The notes below the pieces were generated by a model. The model was not told the DNA's origin. It searched no databases and was given only the letters and a program-made list of their open reading frames with translations. Positions 11,655 through 22,724 of a stretch of 64,000 bases of DNA are shown here, piece by piece. A program made the position numbers and the translations under genes. Source of the stretch: Macrothele yani (taxonomy: Eukaryota > Arthropoda > Arachnida > Araneae > Macrothelidae); the NCBI GenBank assembly GCA_039090855.1, contig CM076996.1, positions 52,604,469 through 52,668,468 on the forward strand, given 5' to 3'. Within the stretch, counting starts at the first letter, position 1. Each line of letters begins with the position of its first letter.

Positions 11655-12290
11655 TACTAGTCAAATAGATGTTACAGGCAGATGGATGCCAAATTAATCA
11701 AGCAAGTTTACATGCTTCAGAAACTTGAAAACCAGATCGTTCTGGAACAGGAATCGAACCTGCAGCTCCCGATTTACGTTCCAGTATATTACCGTTACAC
11801 CACCCAGAACAGGAATCTCCAAGCAACTGAGGATGTTAATCAGGACTCAGATGAAACTCTCCGCCATGCGCAAATAAAAGCATATATGATCCCTTCATCT
11901 TAGCGCCACATGAGCAGAAGGCAAATCCTCTGAAGAAATAACTCTTTAGAAATAAATGATAGTCAAATAGATGTTGCAGGCAGATGGATGCCAAATTAAT
12001 CAAGCAAGTTTACATGCTTTCTTCAGGGGATTTACCTTTTGCTCATGTGCCGCTAAGATCATATGTGCTTCAATTTGAGCACGGCGGAGCGTTTCATTGG
12101 AATCACTATAAACATCCTTGGCTGCTTGGAGATTCCTTGTTCTGGGTGGTGTAACAGTAATATACTGGAGGTGGGGAATCAAACCAGTGGCTCCTGATTT
12201 ACTGGAACATAAATCAGGAGCTGCTGGTTCGATTCCCGTTCCAGAAACGATGTGGTTTTCAAGTTTTCTGAGGCATGTAAACTTACTTCT
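11655..12290. repeat. Inverted pair of SINE2-containing units with a direct repeat
   Basis: A left unit (about 11660-11945, minus orientation) and a right unit (about 12010-12290, plus orientation) are imperfect inverted copies. Both carry the SINE2 tRNA-like head, with box B GGTTCGATTCC in the right unit and its inverse in the left. Both also carry an upstream block with ATATGTGCTTCAATTTG or its relative. In addition, the block containing GATGGATGCCAAATTAATCA occurs as a direct repeat at 11661 and 11957. The arrangement suggests two SINE2-bearing units in opposite orientation followed by local duplication. Confidence 0.75.
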
Positions 12291-12299
12291 TTACTAAGT

Positions 12300-13201
12300 C
12301 ACCTTCAGTAAAAGATTTCCTGGAATTTTCATAGAAGTGCTTTTCTGTATTATTTGTCCAGAGATCAGATGGATAACTGTATCAGGCCCTTAACTTTCTT
12401 TGTTTACTTTGTTTTAACTATCTGTACTTTTTGCTGATGTTTTTCTATTAAATAGGTGTTTTGCTTTCCATTGGCATGCAGTTGGTAAGTCAGTACATTT
12501 TGAATCAAAATACCAGCAAAAGTTGTGTTCGTTAGTTGATAGCTGTTATATGTCTGCATAGAGAGGAGATTCATATTAACTAGTCCACTGCAGACTAAAT
12601 ACTGTGTGTTGTGGTTTGGTGGTGTGCTTCCTTTTTTAACTTATGGTTGCAATAAAAATATGAACTTAATCTGTTCACATCCGGGAAAACACTGAAGTGA
12701 GCACTGACCTTGAACTAATTCAGTGTACTGATAAGACTAGAAATCCATCACATGACCAAAGTGCATTGAAGTTAGTATCAGGGAAAAGTCTGGAATAAAA
12801 TGTATAGAAGTACAGATGGGATTTTGTGTTTCAAATACTAATGTGCAGAATGGATATTTAAGCAGCATTGTCACTGATATTACAGCTTTTTATATTCTGT
12901 CTACATACAGACATTTTCGATTTAAAGAAAAATTTGCAATAAGCTAAAGGGCTACATTTAGTCCATGGACCTACAATAGAACATTTATACACCAAAGGAA
13001 AAACAAATCAAGGCTTCATTTCACAATATATGTTAAATGCTTTAAAATGCAAAACAATAGGGCCAAAAGTCTCTAAATTGTTTGAATGAAGCAGATTTTG
13101 TTTATTCTGTAAGTATCAAAAATCTTTTTTGTGTGTTATATGTGTGTGGTTATGTCTTGATTTTCAGATATATCTTAATTTTATTTTTTTATTTTTTCCA
13201 G
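12300..13201 (+). other. Intron 3' part and splice acceptor before the SBF exon
   Basis: There is no coding sequence. The segment ends in a long pyrimidine-rich tract (13166-13199) followed by the AG at 13200-13201, which is the acceptor for the exon that starts at 13202. The upstream SBF exons are not in the window, as far as I can see. Confidence 0.7.
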
Positions 13202-13528
13202 ATTCATCATCAATTCCCAATGTCATTTGAATTCAACCAGTATTATTTGAAGTTCCTTGCCTACCATTATGTTTCTTGTCGGTTTCGAACATTTCTCTTA
13301 GATAGTGAATATGAAAGAGCTGATGTTGGGTGGTTGTTGGAAGATCGCTGCTTGCGGCATCGTGGTCTTGATGGTGGATCTGATGATGAAACTGGATTTT
13401 CGTTAAAATCCAATTCACTAAACAATTCAAGTCTTCTTGGCCCTTCATTCTGGGATTATGTAGAAAAGCTATGGGCAAGAAGTCCCATTTTTTATAACTT
13501 CTGGTACATTCCCAACAGTGATGATGGT
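13202..13528 (+). CDS. Sbf: SBF/MTMR5-13 exon: C-terminal part of the myotubularin-like domain
   Basis: This exon encodes 109 residues beginning IHHQFPMSFEFNQYYLKFL and continuing AYHYVSCRFRTFLLDSEYER, then FWDYVEKLWARSPIFYNFWY. SBF1/SBF2 (MTMR5/MTMR13) carry this signature at the end of the catalytically inactive myotubularin phosphatase domain. Family proteins are DENN-domain exchange factors for Rab GTPases that also bind the active phosphatase MTMR2, acting on endosomal phosphoinositide turnover. The exon starts after the AG at 13200-13201 and ends before GTATGT at 13529. This boundary is chosen over the GT at 13527 because only it keeps the frame into the exon at 47151 (phase 0 at both ends). 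Between YER and FWDY it carries a longer Ser/Asp/Gly-rich linker (about 35 residues) than vertebrate homologues. The function is inferred from the family. Confidence 0.95.
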
Positions 13529-13534
13529 GTATGT

Positions 13535-14680
13535 AAAGTTTATGATCAGTTTTATGCATTTTTTATATTTTGAGCAAATGAAAAAAAAAAAAAAAAAGGA
13601 AAAGTTTGTACAAATACAACTGAATCCATGTCATGCTAGGCATGTAAATAAAAACATGAAATAGTTACTGGGCGTTCATAAGCAGGTAAAGAGTTATACA
13701 TAGCATCCTGCCTTTGGGATAAGTGTACATAAAAAAAAAAATAAAAAAAAACCCTCCTTTTTAGTGTGTTTTGTGCAATTACAGATGGAAAAATGGTGAT
13801 ATCATCAACTTCCTGACTTTAAAAGTGCCTGTCTTGATAGCTGGTTTAGTCTGCAGATATGTAGGACAATGCCCATGCAGTTTAACACTGTTGATGATAC
13901 TCTAGTCAGGAAGCATATCATGAAATATGAAAAATAAATCATTTTAACAGATCCTGTAAAATGACTAATAAAATGGTCACTTACAGCACTTGATGCTGAA
14001 GAATAGATTCACAATTAATGCAGCAATAGCTTTATGTTGTGTAACATGGTGACCAGTGGCTTTACTAAGACAAAAAATTGGTGTTCCTATCGTAGTCCAA
14101 AAACCCTACTGCCCATCCTTCCGACAACCACTGACACCAATACAGTAATAGTGGGCGCAAAGTGGACAATGTTACTCTGGTGTTGTGTTGTGTAGCAATT
14201 GTTTGCAAGTTCACTATTTGCCTTTATCACCATGGTATTTATCAATGAATTAAATGTGATATAGAGTAACAGGGCACCATGGAATGTATTCAGTACTAAT
14301 GTTCTGGACGTGAGGTGGGGTGAGTTATGTATCTCAGTTGTGTTATGAATTCAAGAAGCACTCTGACCTTTTTGTACCTAGTAATATGCTATGCTGACAA
14401 TTCTTTGTGACTTGTAACAGTATTTTCGGTTTTAAAATTTCCCCCATTTTGGGGGAGGGGGAGACTGTCTCAGCCACTCACCCTGTCTTGTAAATATTGT
14501 CACGTACCACCATCCAGAAACAAAATAAATCTGGTCTAAATAAAAATGTATTTGTTTTAAACATTATTTCAGAGAAGTGGAATTTACTCATGACTGAATT
14601 TTTGGGCTGAACTTTCATTCCAAAAATTAGAAATGAAGTATTCTGTAATGACATGCCTGTTTGATCTAACTTTTTACCAG
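13535..14680. other. No gene or element recognised
   Basis: Intron sequence after the donor. It contains A-runs at 13580-13597 and 13730-13750. The block at 14040-14340 has balanced base composition but no open frame, terminal repeat or similarity that I can name. Confidence 0.4.
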
Positions 14681-14684
14681 TTGA

Positions 14685-14880
14685 GTAGTGGTCTAAAGTG
14701 CAAGCTTCTAAAAACCGCTTGTTCTCTTCAGCATGAGCTCAAATCCCTTGTAAGAGAGATGTATTTATCTTAACAGTGCAAGTTTTCTCCCTTTCTTGGA
14801 ATAAGAGGTCATAATTTATTAACAATTGACTCCATCTAGACTTAACTACCATTCATGGTCATTATATTGAAAAAAAAAAA
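14685..14880 (+). mobile_element. SINE1 copy, old and diverged
   Basis: Landmarks remain in order: GAGTAGTGGTCTAAAGTGC (box A region), GCTCAAATCCC (box B region), GATGTATTTATCTTAACAG, TTTCTTGGAATAAGAGGTC, TTCATGGTCATTA and a terminal A-run of about 14. Many substitutions are present and no clear target-site duplication is seen. Confidence 0.7.
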
Positions 14881-14884
14881 AGTC

Positions 14885-15266
14885 AAATGTTTTTGAAAAT
14901 ATAATGAGTTATCTTATATGTATGCAAGAACAGGGAGAATTGTATGCTTAGAGTTGTGTTGCTCAAAGAGAGTGCAGGGAGAAGTGTGGTAAATCAATAC
15001 CCAAAAGAGTACTGACAAATGTATTTTAATTTTCTTAGGTACCTGGAAGCACATGTCAGAGTGTGAAGATGTTTCATGGATTCTTAGTGGGATGTTGGCT
15101 TATAATCTCATGTTTTGCATATTTACAAGTCTTGTGGATTCAATATCTAATCAGTTGGATATGTTTAGTAAAATATCCATTTTTGTTGTATTTGTTTGAA
15201 CTATTCCAGGCCAGTGTTATATATGTACAGTGTTTTATTATTTTCGTATTGTGTATTTAAGTAACA
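14885..15266. other. No gene or element recognised
   Basis: AT-rich sequence. The 65-residue open frame at 15063-15260 is hydrophobic by composition only and has no support as an exon. Confidence 0.4.
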
Positions 15267-15625
15267 TTATATCTCATGTGATTCTATCATACAGTTCACG
15301 TACCATTACGTGACCACAAGGTTCTTCAAGAAGACGCTTTGACGTCTGTAATTTCTGTTTTACATGTTCTCTAAAGTGGATACAGTCTGCGGTGGTGCAT
15401 TAACTTATTCAATTAAAATATAAATCGGTTAGAAGTCCTAAAAATGTTACTCACGGAAGTGCGTGTTCGATCCGACATCAGTAGTAGTTGAGAGTTTCTT
15501 TGTCCAAAGTTGTACCCTACTTCGATTATGTCCAGTTGTTAGGGTTAACTCAGTTCTGGCTGTGTCGACATCATATTAAATGGGTGAAGGTTTCCAGATA
15601 ATAAATAAGATTCTTGAGTTAAGAG
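15267..15625 (+). repeat. Unclassified dispersed repeat R1, copy 1
   Basis: About 360 bp that recurs in the same orientation at 58378-58800. Both copies begin TTATATCTCATGTGATTCTA and end GATTCTTGAGTTAAGAG, with the conserved core CATTACGTGACCACAAGG near the start. No open frame, tRNA-like box or A-tail is present. The sharp common ends argue for a mobile unit. The class is unknown. Confidence 0.75.
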
Positions 15626-15682
15626 AATAATATTCTTAAGTGGTTTGGCCATGTTGAAAGAATGAGTGATTTGATGCTTACT

Positions 15683-16582
15683 ACATACATACATACCCCT
15701 AAGCTGTTCTCCGAGATTCAGAGATTAGCTCCAAAAAGAAATACAAACTACCAGATAATTTTTATGTACTGTTGCCATATCTAACTTCTGCATTTACAGT
15801 GATCTTGACATGCAACTCGGGCTTCACTGGCATCCACCACACGCTGTACACAAGATCTTCTATACTTCATACTCATACTCTTTTTCTCATGCAGACACTC
15901 CTGAATCTGATCCTCCCATGACTTCCTTGGCCTTCCTCTGCCTTTCCTTCCTGACACTTGGGCTAAAGTAAGTATCTCATCACTCATTCTTTCAACATGG
16001 CCAAACCACTGAAGCATATTAGTCTCCACCTTGCTAACAACATTTCCCTTTACATCACACTACTACAACACATCTTCATTCCTCACACAATCAGAACATG
16101 TCTTGCCACCCCCTCCCCCAAGTAATGCATCTCTCCAGCACACAAACAACTCCTATGCCTCTTCTGTAGTACCCAGGTTTCAGTGCCATACATCAGACTA
16201 GGAACAATTACACTTTCACACACAGCCATGCGGGACTCTCTTGAGAACCCATCATTCCTGTGAAAACCTCCCAGAGCAGCCATGACTTTCAATGAACAAT
16301 TCGCTCGCCTACTAATTTCACCATCCAACTTGTTCGCTCTGTCAAACATGCTTCCTAAATATAGAAACTCACTCACCTGAGCCATTTAGACTTACATTAC
16401 ATTCAGTGCTGCCATTTCCTCTCTCAAAAACCATAACTTTGGTTTTTCCCTTATGTACTCCCAGTTTGAATTTCATGCTAACTTCGTACATTTGGGACAA
16501 CATACTCTGCAGCTCATTTTTGCTCTCTGCCAACAGGACAGTGTCATCAGCATGCAACAATCTGCACACACGGATACCACAC
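15683..16582 (-). mobile_element. LINE-B 3' end copy (inner, nested)
   Basis: Minus-strand reading gives MCRLLHADDTVLLAESKNEL (the RT catalytic ADD box, frame 16569-16369). It continues with FLYLGSMFDRANKLDGEISR, SRMAVCESVIVPSLMYGTET, MLQWFGHVERMSDE and GRKGRGRPRKSWEDQIQECL. The frame changes at about 16370 and 16080. The 3' end is the (CATA)n tract at 15683-15697, as expected for the short tandem tail of such elements. Direct repeats TTGATGCTTACT (15671-15682) and TTGATACTTACT (16583-16594) flank it, with one mismatch. Confidence 0.88.
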
Positions 16583-16727
16583 TTGATACTTACTAAGAGG
16601 ATTTTTTCAGCCCAAGTGGCAGGAAAGAAAGATAGAGGAAGGCCAAGGAAATCATGGAAGGACCAGATTCAGGAAAGTCTACATTAGGAAAAGATAATGA
16701 ATTTGAAGTACAAAAGGTCTTGTGTGC

Positions 16728-16838
16728 GACGCATGATGGATGTCAATGAAGCTCGAGCTGTGTGCTAAGATCGCTGTAAGTTCGACACATGATGGATGTC
16801 AATGAAGCTCGAGCTGTGTGCTGAGATAGCTGTAAATG
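16728..16838 (+). repeat. 56-bp tandem duplication in the LINE-B C-terminus
   Basis: The unit beginning GACRCATGATGGATGTCAAT occurs at 16728-16783 and again at 16784-16838 with few differences. It duplicates the end of the LINE-B coding region (the MDVNEARAVC segment) within the outer copy only. Confidence 0.85.
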
Positions 16839-17044
16839 GAGATGTTTGATGCAGCAGCTGTAAGTTAATTCTAGTTCCATCAGTTAAACATTTATCTGGA
16901 AGATTTTCTTTCTTTGAGGAGCTAACCTCTGAATCTCAGAGATCAGCTTAATGATGTGTATCTATGTACTTGACCTTGAAATGACAAGAGTTGATGACAT
17001 GTTTTAGGTAAAAACTCAAAAATAGCAAGGTACTGAACATATTG

Positions 17045-17120
17045 CTAGACTAGATTCCAAGGGACAGAAAAAGACCTCATGGGAGATGGGTGGATGTAAT
17101 TCAAAAGCATGCCACATGAC
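17045..17120 (+). mobile_element. BovB/RTE 3' fragment
   Basis: The stretch containing GATTCCAAGGGACAG and CATGGGAGATGGGTGGATG matches the C-terminal coding end of the BovB copies (for example 34224-34290). Only about 75 bp remain before the Tc1 at 17126. Confidence 0.75.
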
Positions 17121-17125
17121 AGGTA

Positions 17126-18514
17126 CACTCATTGTCATAAAAATCTGTGCACCAAGAAGGAGGCTTCAAACTGAAATAATATTTTAGCAGTGAGATGGTG
17201 CATACCAAGGACAGAAGTGATTACAATATCACAGCAGCAGAACTATTTCTCCGCGGACATACAGTGGTACACATTCCGGTTAGTATTAGTATCGCATCAG
17301 ACTGCCTCATGTTCGGATGCATGCGGTGATACTGTCCGGCATGGAGTCAAAGTGATGCCATATGTTATCCTGGGACAGATTGGCCTACACTTCTTGCAAC
17401 TGACACTCTAAATCACAAACACTGGGACATGGAGAAAGCTGGTGTCCCATCTGGTCCCACACGTGCTCGATAGGCCACAGAAGCATTGAAGCTTGACGTA
17501 GACAGTCCTGGGAAACCCAAACCGTGTGCAGATGGGCATTATCTTGCTGGAAAATGGCTCCGGGCCACCCCACCAGGAAAGGCAGCACATGGGGCCATAA
17601 GATCACCTGTACGTAGTTCTGGGCTGTGAACGTCCCTCGGATAACTGCAAGGGAAGTCCGGCTGTCATATGCGATGGGTCCCCAGGCCATCACGCCTGCA
17701 GTTCGGGACATGTGCCGCTGTACAGTGAGGTTGGGATTGTAGCGCTCACCTGCGGTCCTCCACACTCTGACACAGTGGTCGTCCGTTCCCATACCGAAGC
17801 GGGATTCATCGCTGAACACTATACATCGCCAGTTGCTCGCTGCTGACACCACTGCAATCAGCGCTGATGATGGTCAGGTGTTAATGGCAGAAAATGTAAG
17901 GGCCATCAAGAGTGTAGATTCATCTCTGCCAGGCATCTGGAAATGGTTTTGGCAGACACAGGAATCCCTTGTACAACCGCCACATGTCTCTGAAAATTGG
18001 ACAAGGACGTGGTTGCATCTGTGCATGTTGCTCTCACAATCCTATGATCCTCTCTGCTGGTGGTGTGTCTGGGTCATCCAGAGCCAGTCCGCTATGTCTG
18101 GGTGCCTTCCCGTGTCCATTGCTCCCCAAACGATTGCACCGTACTGTCCGACCTGCCCAAATGGCAGCCGATTCGGATCGCCGACTGCACTGCCTCTCTC
18201 ATCTCAACGATACGGCCTCATTCAAACTCAGTCAGTTGCTCGTGCGCACATCTACTGCATCTACTTGGCATGTCTATCCCTCAGGGATCTTACCTGACTC
18301 TTACCGTGCACTTCGGCATGAATGTGGAGTCCCCTGCACGGCGCCTTATAAGCCCCAAGGATTGCAATTGCAGCACCGGTCTTGGATGCGCAGGCATGCA
18401 GAATCACACAAAACTTTAATCACTTGCATGTCTGCCCTCCCTGTAGCTATTCACCGAGTTTCACATCAATCGCATGTTTTTTTCTTGGTCTGCAGATTTT
18501 TATGACAATGAGTA
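17126..18514 (-). mobile_element. Tc1-type transposon, complete ends, transposase broken
   Basis: The inverted terminal repeats are CACTCATTGTCATAAAAATC on the left and its complement ending TTTTTATGACAATGAGTA on the right. TA dinucleotides flank both ends (17124-17125 and 18515-18516). Minus-strand coding from about 18230 to 17385 includes VFSDESRFGMG (first Asp), RTAGVMAWGPIAYDSRT, GAIFQQDNAHLHT (second Asp) and IEHVWDQMG (catalytic Glu). The upstream part has in-frame stops and a frame change near 17850, while the VVQGIPVSAKTISRCLAEM segment is still readable. The copy cannot make a full protein. Confidence 0.9.
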
Positions 18515-18516
18515 TA

Positions 18517-18890
18517 TTACATTGGTCTGTTTCTCGTTTTCCAGGCTGCGAGACTAGTAATAATGTTCTCAAAATCAAGTTTGGATATAAAGTCAATTTC
18601 TATTGTTAAAGATTTTTAATGGTGGTTAGGTCATTTCTAGAAGCAGTTTTTAGAAAGGGAGGCTCCCTGTTAGGCCCATGAGGTAATTAGGCCCTGCCTG
18701 CATACTAGTCATCAAAACACAAGCAGAAGTACATGGATAGTGCACAGGCATCAGTAGAGTAGTCTAGTCACTCTTGACCATGGTGAAGTAGGAGGCTTTC
18801 TAATTACCAATGCCACAGAAGATGAGCAGGCTTGTATGGTTAATGTGCATATTATGGGTGATAAAGAAAAAACAAGTTTTTTTTTATTAC
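18517..18890. other. No gene or element recognised
   Basis: Sequence between the Tc1 end and the 3' end of the minus-strand LINE-B. No open frame or repeat is recognised. Confidence 0.4.
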
Positions 18891-19720
18891 ATTATAATGC
18901 ATTACATATCACTAAGCTGTTCTCTGAGATTCAGAGGTTAGCTCCACAAAGAAATACAAACTACCAGATAAATTTTTAACTGATTATTTGCTTACTGTTG
19001 CCATATCAAACTTCTCCATTTACAGCTATCTTGACACACAACTCGGTCTTCACTGACATCCATCACAGGACGTACACACGACCTTCTATACTTCATACTC
19101 ATAATCTTTTTCTCATGCAGACACTCCTGAATGTGATCCTCCCATGACTTCCTTGCTCTACTTCTGGCTTTCATTCCTGCCCCTTGGGCTAAAAAATTCT
19201 TAGTAAGCATCTCATCACTAGTTCTTTCAAAGTGGCCAAACTACCTAAGAATATTAGTCTCCACCTTGTTTACAGCATTTTGCTTCACATTACACAACTG
19301 CAGCACATCTTCATTCATCACACAATGAGAACATGTCTTACCCCTCCCCCACCGTAAGTAACGCATTTCTCCAGCACACAGACGACTCCTATGTTTCTTC
19401 TGCAGTACCCAGGTTTCACTGCCATGCGTCAGAGTAAGAACAATTACACTTTCATACACAGCCAACTCTCTTGAGAACCCATCGTTCTTGTGAAACCTCC
19501 TAAAGCAACTTGTACAGAAAACTAGCGGATAATGCTTACCTTGGCATTCCTTTCTAGCGACGGGGACATTTCACGCACATGTTTTCCGGTCTTTGTTGAG
19601 GTTATTGTCCTAAAGTCCGTTGTATGCGATGACTGGCTTTACTTCTCACACTTTTCGCTGGGTATACTCATTGGATCTTTGCTTTAGGATTCCAAACATC
19701 AATTTTTACCGTTCTTTCTA

Positions 19721-19758
19721 CTCGAAATTTTCGCCCATACTCTGGGCATCTTCAGGAG
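19721..19758 (-). ncRNA. Candidate hammerhead-type ribozyme, left PLE arm
   Basis: This is the mirror image of the plus-strand motif at 22687-22724 in the opposite arm, with identical core bases. In minus sense: CTC, then CTGAAGA, an extra T, GCCCA/TGGGC as stem II, GAAA, a short A/T stem III, C at the cleavage position, and GAG pairing with CTC. Confidence 0.6.
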
Positions 19759-19943
19759 CGTGGCGACTTTACCACCGATGTTCGTGGCTAACTTCGCGCT
19801 AATGGAGTCCGATACTCCTTGTTGCCATTCGTCGGAAAAACTTTCCTGGATATATTTCGTTATCAAGCCCGGCTGGCGCCATCTATGTTTAGTTAAGAAC
19901 ACTTTTTTTGTTTTTCTCCCGTATTTTTTATTTTTTTATTTTT

Positions 19944-21225
19944 TTAATTTCTTCTCCTATCCTGGTTTTCTTGTCTTTTTTGCCTGTTTTTCTTTTGTTG
20001 TTGTTTTTCTTGTCTTATTAGTTCTTTCCACAGGCCCGATAATGTGCTAGGGTCGTTCTGGTTACATACCCTTGCTTTATTTTTGTAGATTAATATTGCT
20101 TCTTCCCTCCTCATTTGCCTTTCCGATTTTTTATTCTTTTTTAGCATTTTAATTTCATCGAACTTTGGGAATGTCCGGTTTTCCAAGCAGAATTGCACTA
20201 AAGCCGTTTTGGCTTCTTTTTTTTGCCAGTTAGATATGTGTTGTTTAAGTCTTTTTTTTAATCTGTTTTTCGTACTTCCAATGTACGATATTGGGGGTAT
20301 GTGTGCTATTGGAATTTCGTAGGTTCCTGATTCTTCTAGCATTTTTTCCTCTGTTTTTTTGTTGACAGTCATACTTTTCACGGTGTGCACTGAGCTTCCT
20401 AGTTGTAAGTCATATTTAGCACAGTGCCTATTGATTTCTTTACTCACTCCTTCCAGGTATGGGAAAGCTCCAATGTATTTCAATTTTTTATTTCTCATCT
20501 TCCTTTGGTTGTGCACTTCTTGGCCTTCTTTCCTCTGAGTCATATGCTTTTTACTCTCATGTATCCATTTATTAATTAGCTTGCTCGGGTACCCATACTC
20601 TTGTGATATTTTCGAGATAAACTCTAGCTCTTGATTTTTAGCCTGTTGTTAGATGTGTGTGTGTACGCTCGCTGTATCAAGTTTACTATGCTGTTTTTTT
20701 ATGTATCACTGGATGGTGCGATGAGTATGGTATCAGTACAGGTATGTAAGTTGCTTTTCTGAACACAGAGTATTCAAAACTATTTTTGTTTTTCTTTAGT
20801 TGAATGTCCAGGAAGGATAGGCAATTATCCTCTTCAAACTCAATAGTTAGCTCTATGGTGTTACATATTTTGCTAAACTGCTGTGCTAGATCTTGTAGCT
20901 CGGCTTTGTTAAGTTTAGACATTATAATAATGTCGTCTACATATCGAGCATAAAGTATTGGTTTCTCAGGTAAATTTTGAATAATTTCTTTTTCGAGGTA
21001 TGCCATAATCACTTCTGCGTATAATGCCGATAATGGGGATCCCATAGGGCCACCTTGTGTTTGTTTATATATATTTCCTTCAAAATGGAAGATGTTGTTT
21101 TCCTTGATGAAATATAAGGTATTCTTTAGCTCTTTCAATTGTGACAAGTTTAGTTCTTTGTTGATGCTTAGTTGTTGCATAATCAATTCGATGGCTAGCT
21201 CGACAGGAGTGTTTGGGATAATCAA
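19944..21225 (-). pseudogene. Penelope-like RT + GIY-YIG, left arm (partial)
   Basis: Frame 21225-20686 encodes the RT end: NIYKQTQGGPMGSPLSALYA, then PILYARYVDDIIIMS (catalytic Asp pair), then FLDIQLKKNKNSFEYSVFRK. After a frame break near 20690 the protein continues through QELEFISKISQEYGYPS. Frame 20543-19944 then encodes KYIGAFPYLEGVSKEINRHC, GTYEIP...PPISYIGSTKNRL (the GIY-YIG core) and KRLKQHISNW, ending in a Lys/Gln/Arg-rich tail. The N-terminal RT motifs are missing at the palindrome centre. PLE proteins prime reverse transcription at nuclease-made nicks. This copy is broken and cannot act alone. Confidence 0.88.
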
Positions 21226-21237
21226 TTTGATGGCTAG

Positions 21238-22501
21238 CTCCTGTCGAGCTAGCCATCGAATTGATTATGCAACAACTAAGCATCAACAAAGAACTAAACT
21301 TGTCACAATTGAAAGAGCTAAAGAATACCTTATATTTCATCAAGGAAAACAACATCTTCCATTTTGAAGGAAATATATATAAACAAACACAAGGTGGCCT
21401 ATGGGATCCCCATTATCGGCATTATACGCAGAAGTGATTATGGCATACCTCGAAAAAGAAATTATTCAAAATTTACCTGAGAAACCAATACTTTATGCTC
21501 GATATGTAGACGACATTATTATAATGTCTAAACTTAACAAAGCCGAGCTACAAGATCTAGCACAGCAGTTTAGCAAAATATGTAACACCATAGAGCTAAC
21601 TATTGAGTTTGAAGAGGATAATTGCCTATCCTTCCTGGACATTCAACTAAAGAAAAACAAAAATAGTTTTGAATACTCTGTGTTCAGAAAAGCAACTTAC
21701 ATACCTGTACTGATACCATACTCATCGCACCATCCAGTGATACATAAAAAACAGCATAGTAAACTTGATACGGCGAGCGTACACACACACATCTAACAAC
21801 AGGCTAAAAAATCAAGAGCTAGAGTTTATCTCGAAAATATCACAAGAGTATGGGTACCCGAGCAAGCTAATTAATAAATGGATACATGAGAGTAAAAAGC
21901 ATATGACTCAGAGGAAAGAAGGCCAAGAAGTGCACAACCAAAGGAAGATGAGAAATAAAAAAATTGAAATACATTGGAGCTTTCCCATACCTGGAAGGAG
22001 TGAGTAAAGAAATCAATAGGCACTGTGCTAAATATGACTTACAACTAGGAAGCTCAGTGCACACCGTGAAAAGTATGACTGTCAACAAAAAAACAGAGGA
22101 AAAAATGCTAGAAGAATCAGGAACCTACGAAATTCCAATAGCACACATACCCCAATATCGTACATTGGAAGTACGAAAAACAGATTAAAAAAAAGACTTA
22201 AACAACACATATCTAACTGGCAAAAAAAGAAGCCAAAACGGCTTTAGTGCAATTCTGCTTGGAAAACCGGACATTCCCAAAGTTCGATGAAATTAAAATG
22301 CTAAAAAAGAATAAAAAATCGGAAAGGCAAATGAGGAGGGAAGAAGCAATATTAATCTACAAAAATAAAGCAAGGGTATGTAACCAGAACGACCCTAGCA
22401 CATTATTGGGCCTGTGGAAAGAACTAATAAGACAAGAAAAACAACAACAAAAGAAAAACAGGCAAAAAAGACAAGAAAACCAGGATAGGAGAAGAAATTA
22501 A
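21238..22501 (+). pseudogene. Penelope-like RT + GIY-YIG, right arm (partial)
   Basis: It encodes the same protein pieces as the left arm: GSPLSALYAEVIMAYLEKEI and RYVDDIIIMS in 21401-21796, SKISQEYGYPSKLINKWIHE in 21765-22007, and KEINRHCAKYDLQLGSSVHT in 21964-22188. The last piece, QFCLENRTFPKFDEIKMLKK, lies in 22247-22501. It differs by several 1-2-base indels. One removes part of the GGPMG motif start at about 21395, and one near 22155 splits the GIY-YIG core. It has therefore decayed slightly more than the left arm. Confidence 0.88.
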
Positions 22502-22686
22502 AAAAAATAAAAAAAAAAAAAAAAAAATACGGGAGAAAAAAAGTGTTCTTAACTAAACATAGATGGCGCCAGCCGGGCTTGATAACGAAATATATCCAGG
22601 AAAGTTTTTCCGACGAATGGCAACAAGGAGTATCGGACTCCATTAGCGCGAAGTTAGCCACGAACATCGGTGGTAAAGTCGCCACG

Positions 22687-22724
22687 CTCCTGAAGATGCC
22701 CAGAGTATGGGCGAAAATTTCGAG
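22687..22724 (+). ncRNA. Candidate hammerhead-type ribozyme, right PLE arm
   Basis: The order is CTC (22687-22689), CTGAAGA (22690-22696), an extra T, stem II GCCCA (22698-22702) with TGGGC (22708-22712), GAAA (22713-22716), stem III AA/TT, C at 22721, then GAG (22722-22724), which pairs with CTC. This is the order of a type I hammerhead with a minimal stem III. It lies about 190 bp after the PLE stop codon, in the 3' tail where PLE hammerheads have been described. Confidence 0.65.

Larger units (their letters stand above)
15626..16965 (+). mobile_element. LINE-B 3' end copy (outer), interrupted by an inverted LINE-B
   Basis: The plus strand encodes NILKWFGHVERMSD up to 15682, then resumes at 16583 with TKRIFSAQVAGKKDRGRPRK and KDQIQESLH, the basic C-terminus of the LINE-B protein. 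The 3' UTR carries the family hairpin CTCTGAATCTCAGAG (about 16928) and a microsatellite-like end at about 16950. The break holds another LINE-B in minus orientation with a 12-bp target-site duplication. The outer copy is 5'-truncated and starts exactly where repeat R1 ends. Confidence 0.85.

Noticed and set aside
12470..12500. Short open piece between an AG and GTAAGT near the SINE2 cluster
   Set aside because: Too short, no similarity to SBF, and such GTAAGT matches are expected by chance.
18060..18505. Plus-strand open frames of 119 and 178 residues
   Set aside because: They are antisense shadows of the minus-strand Tc1 transposase.
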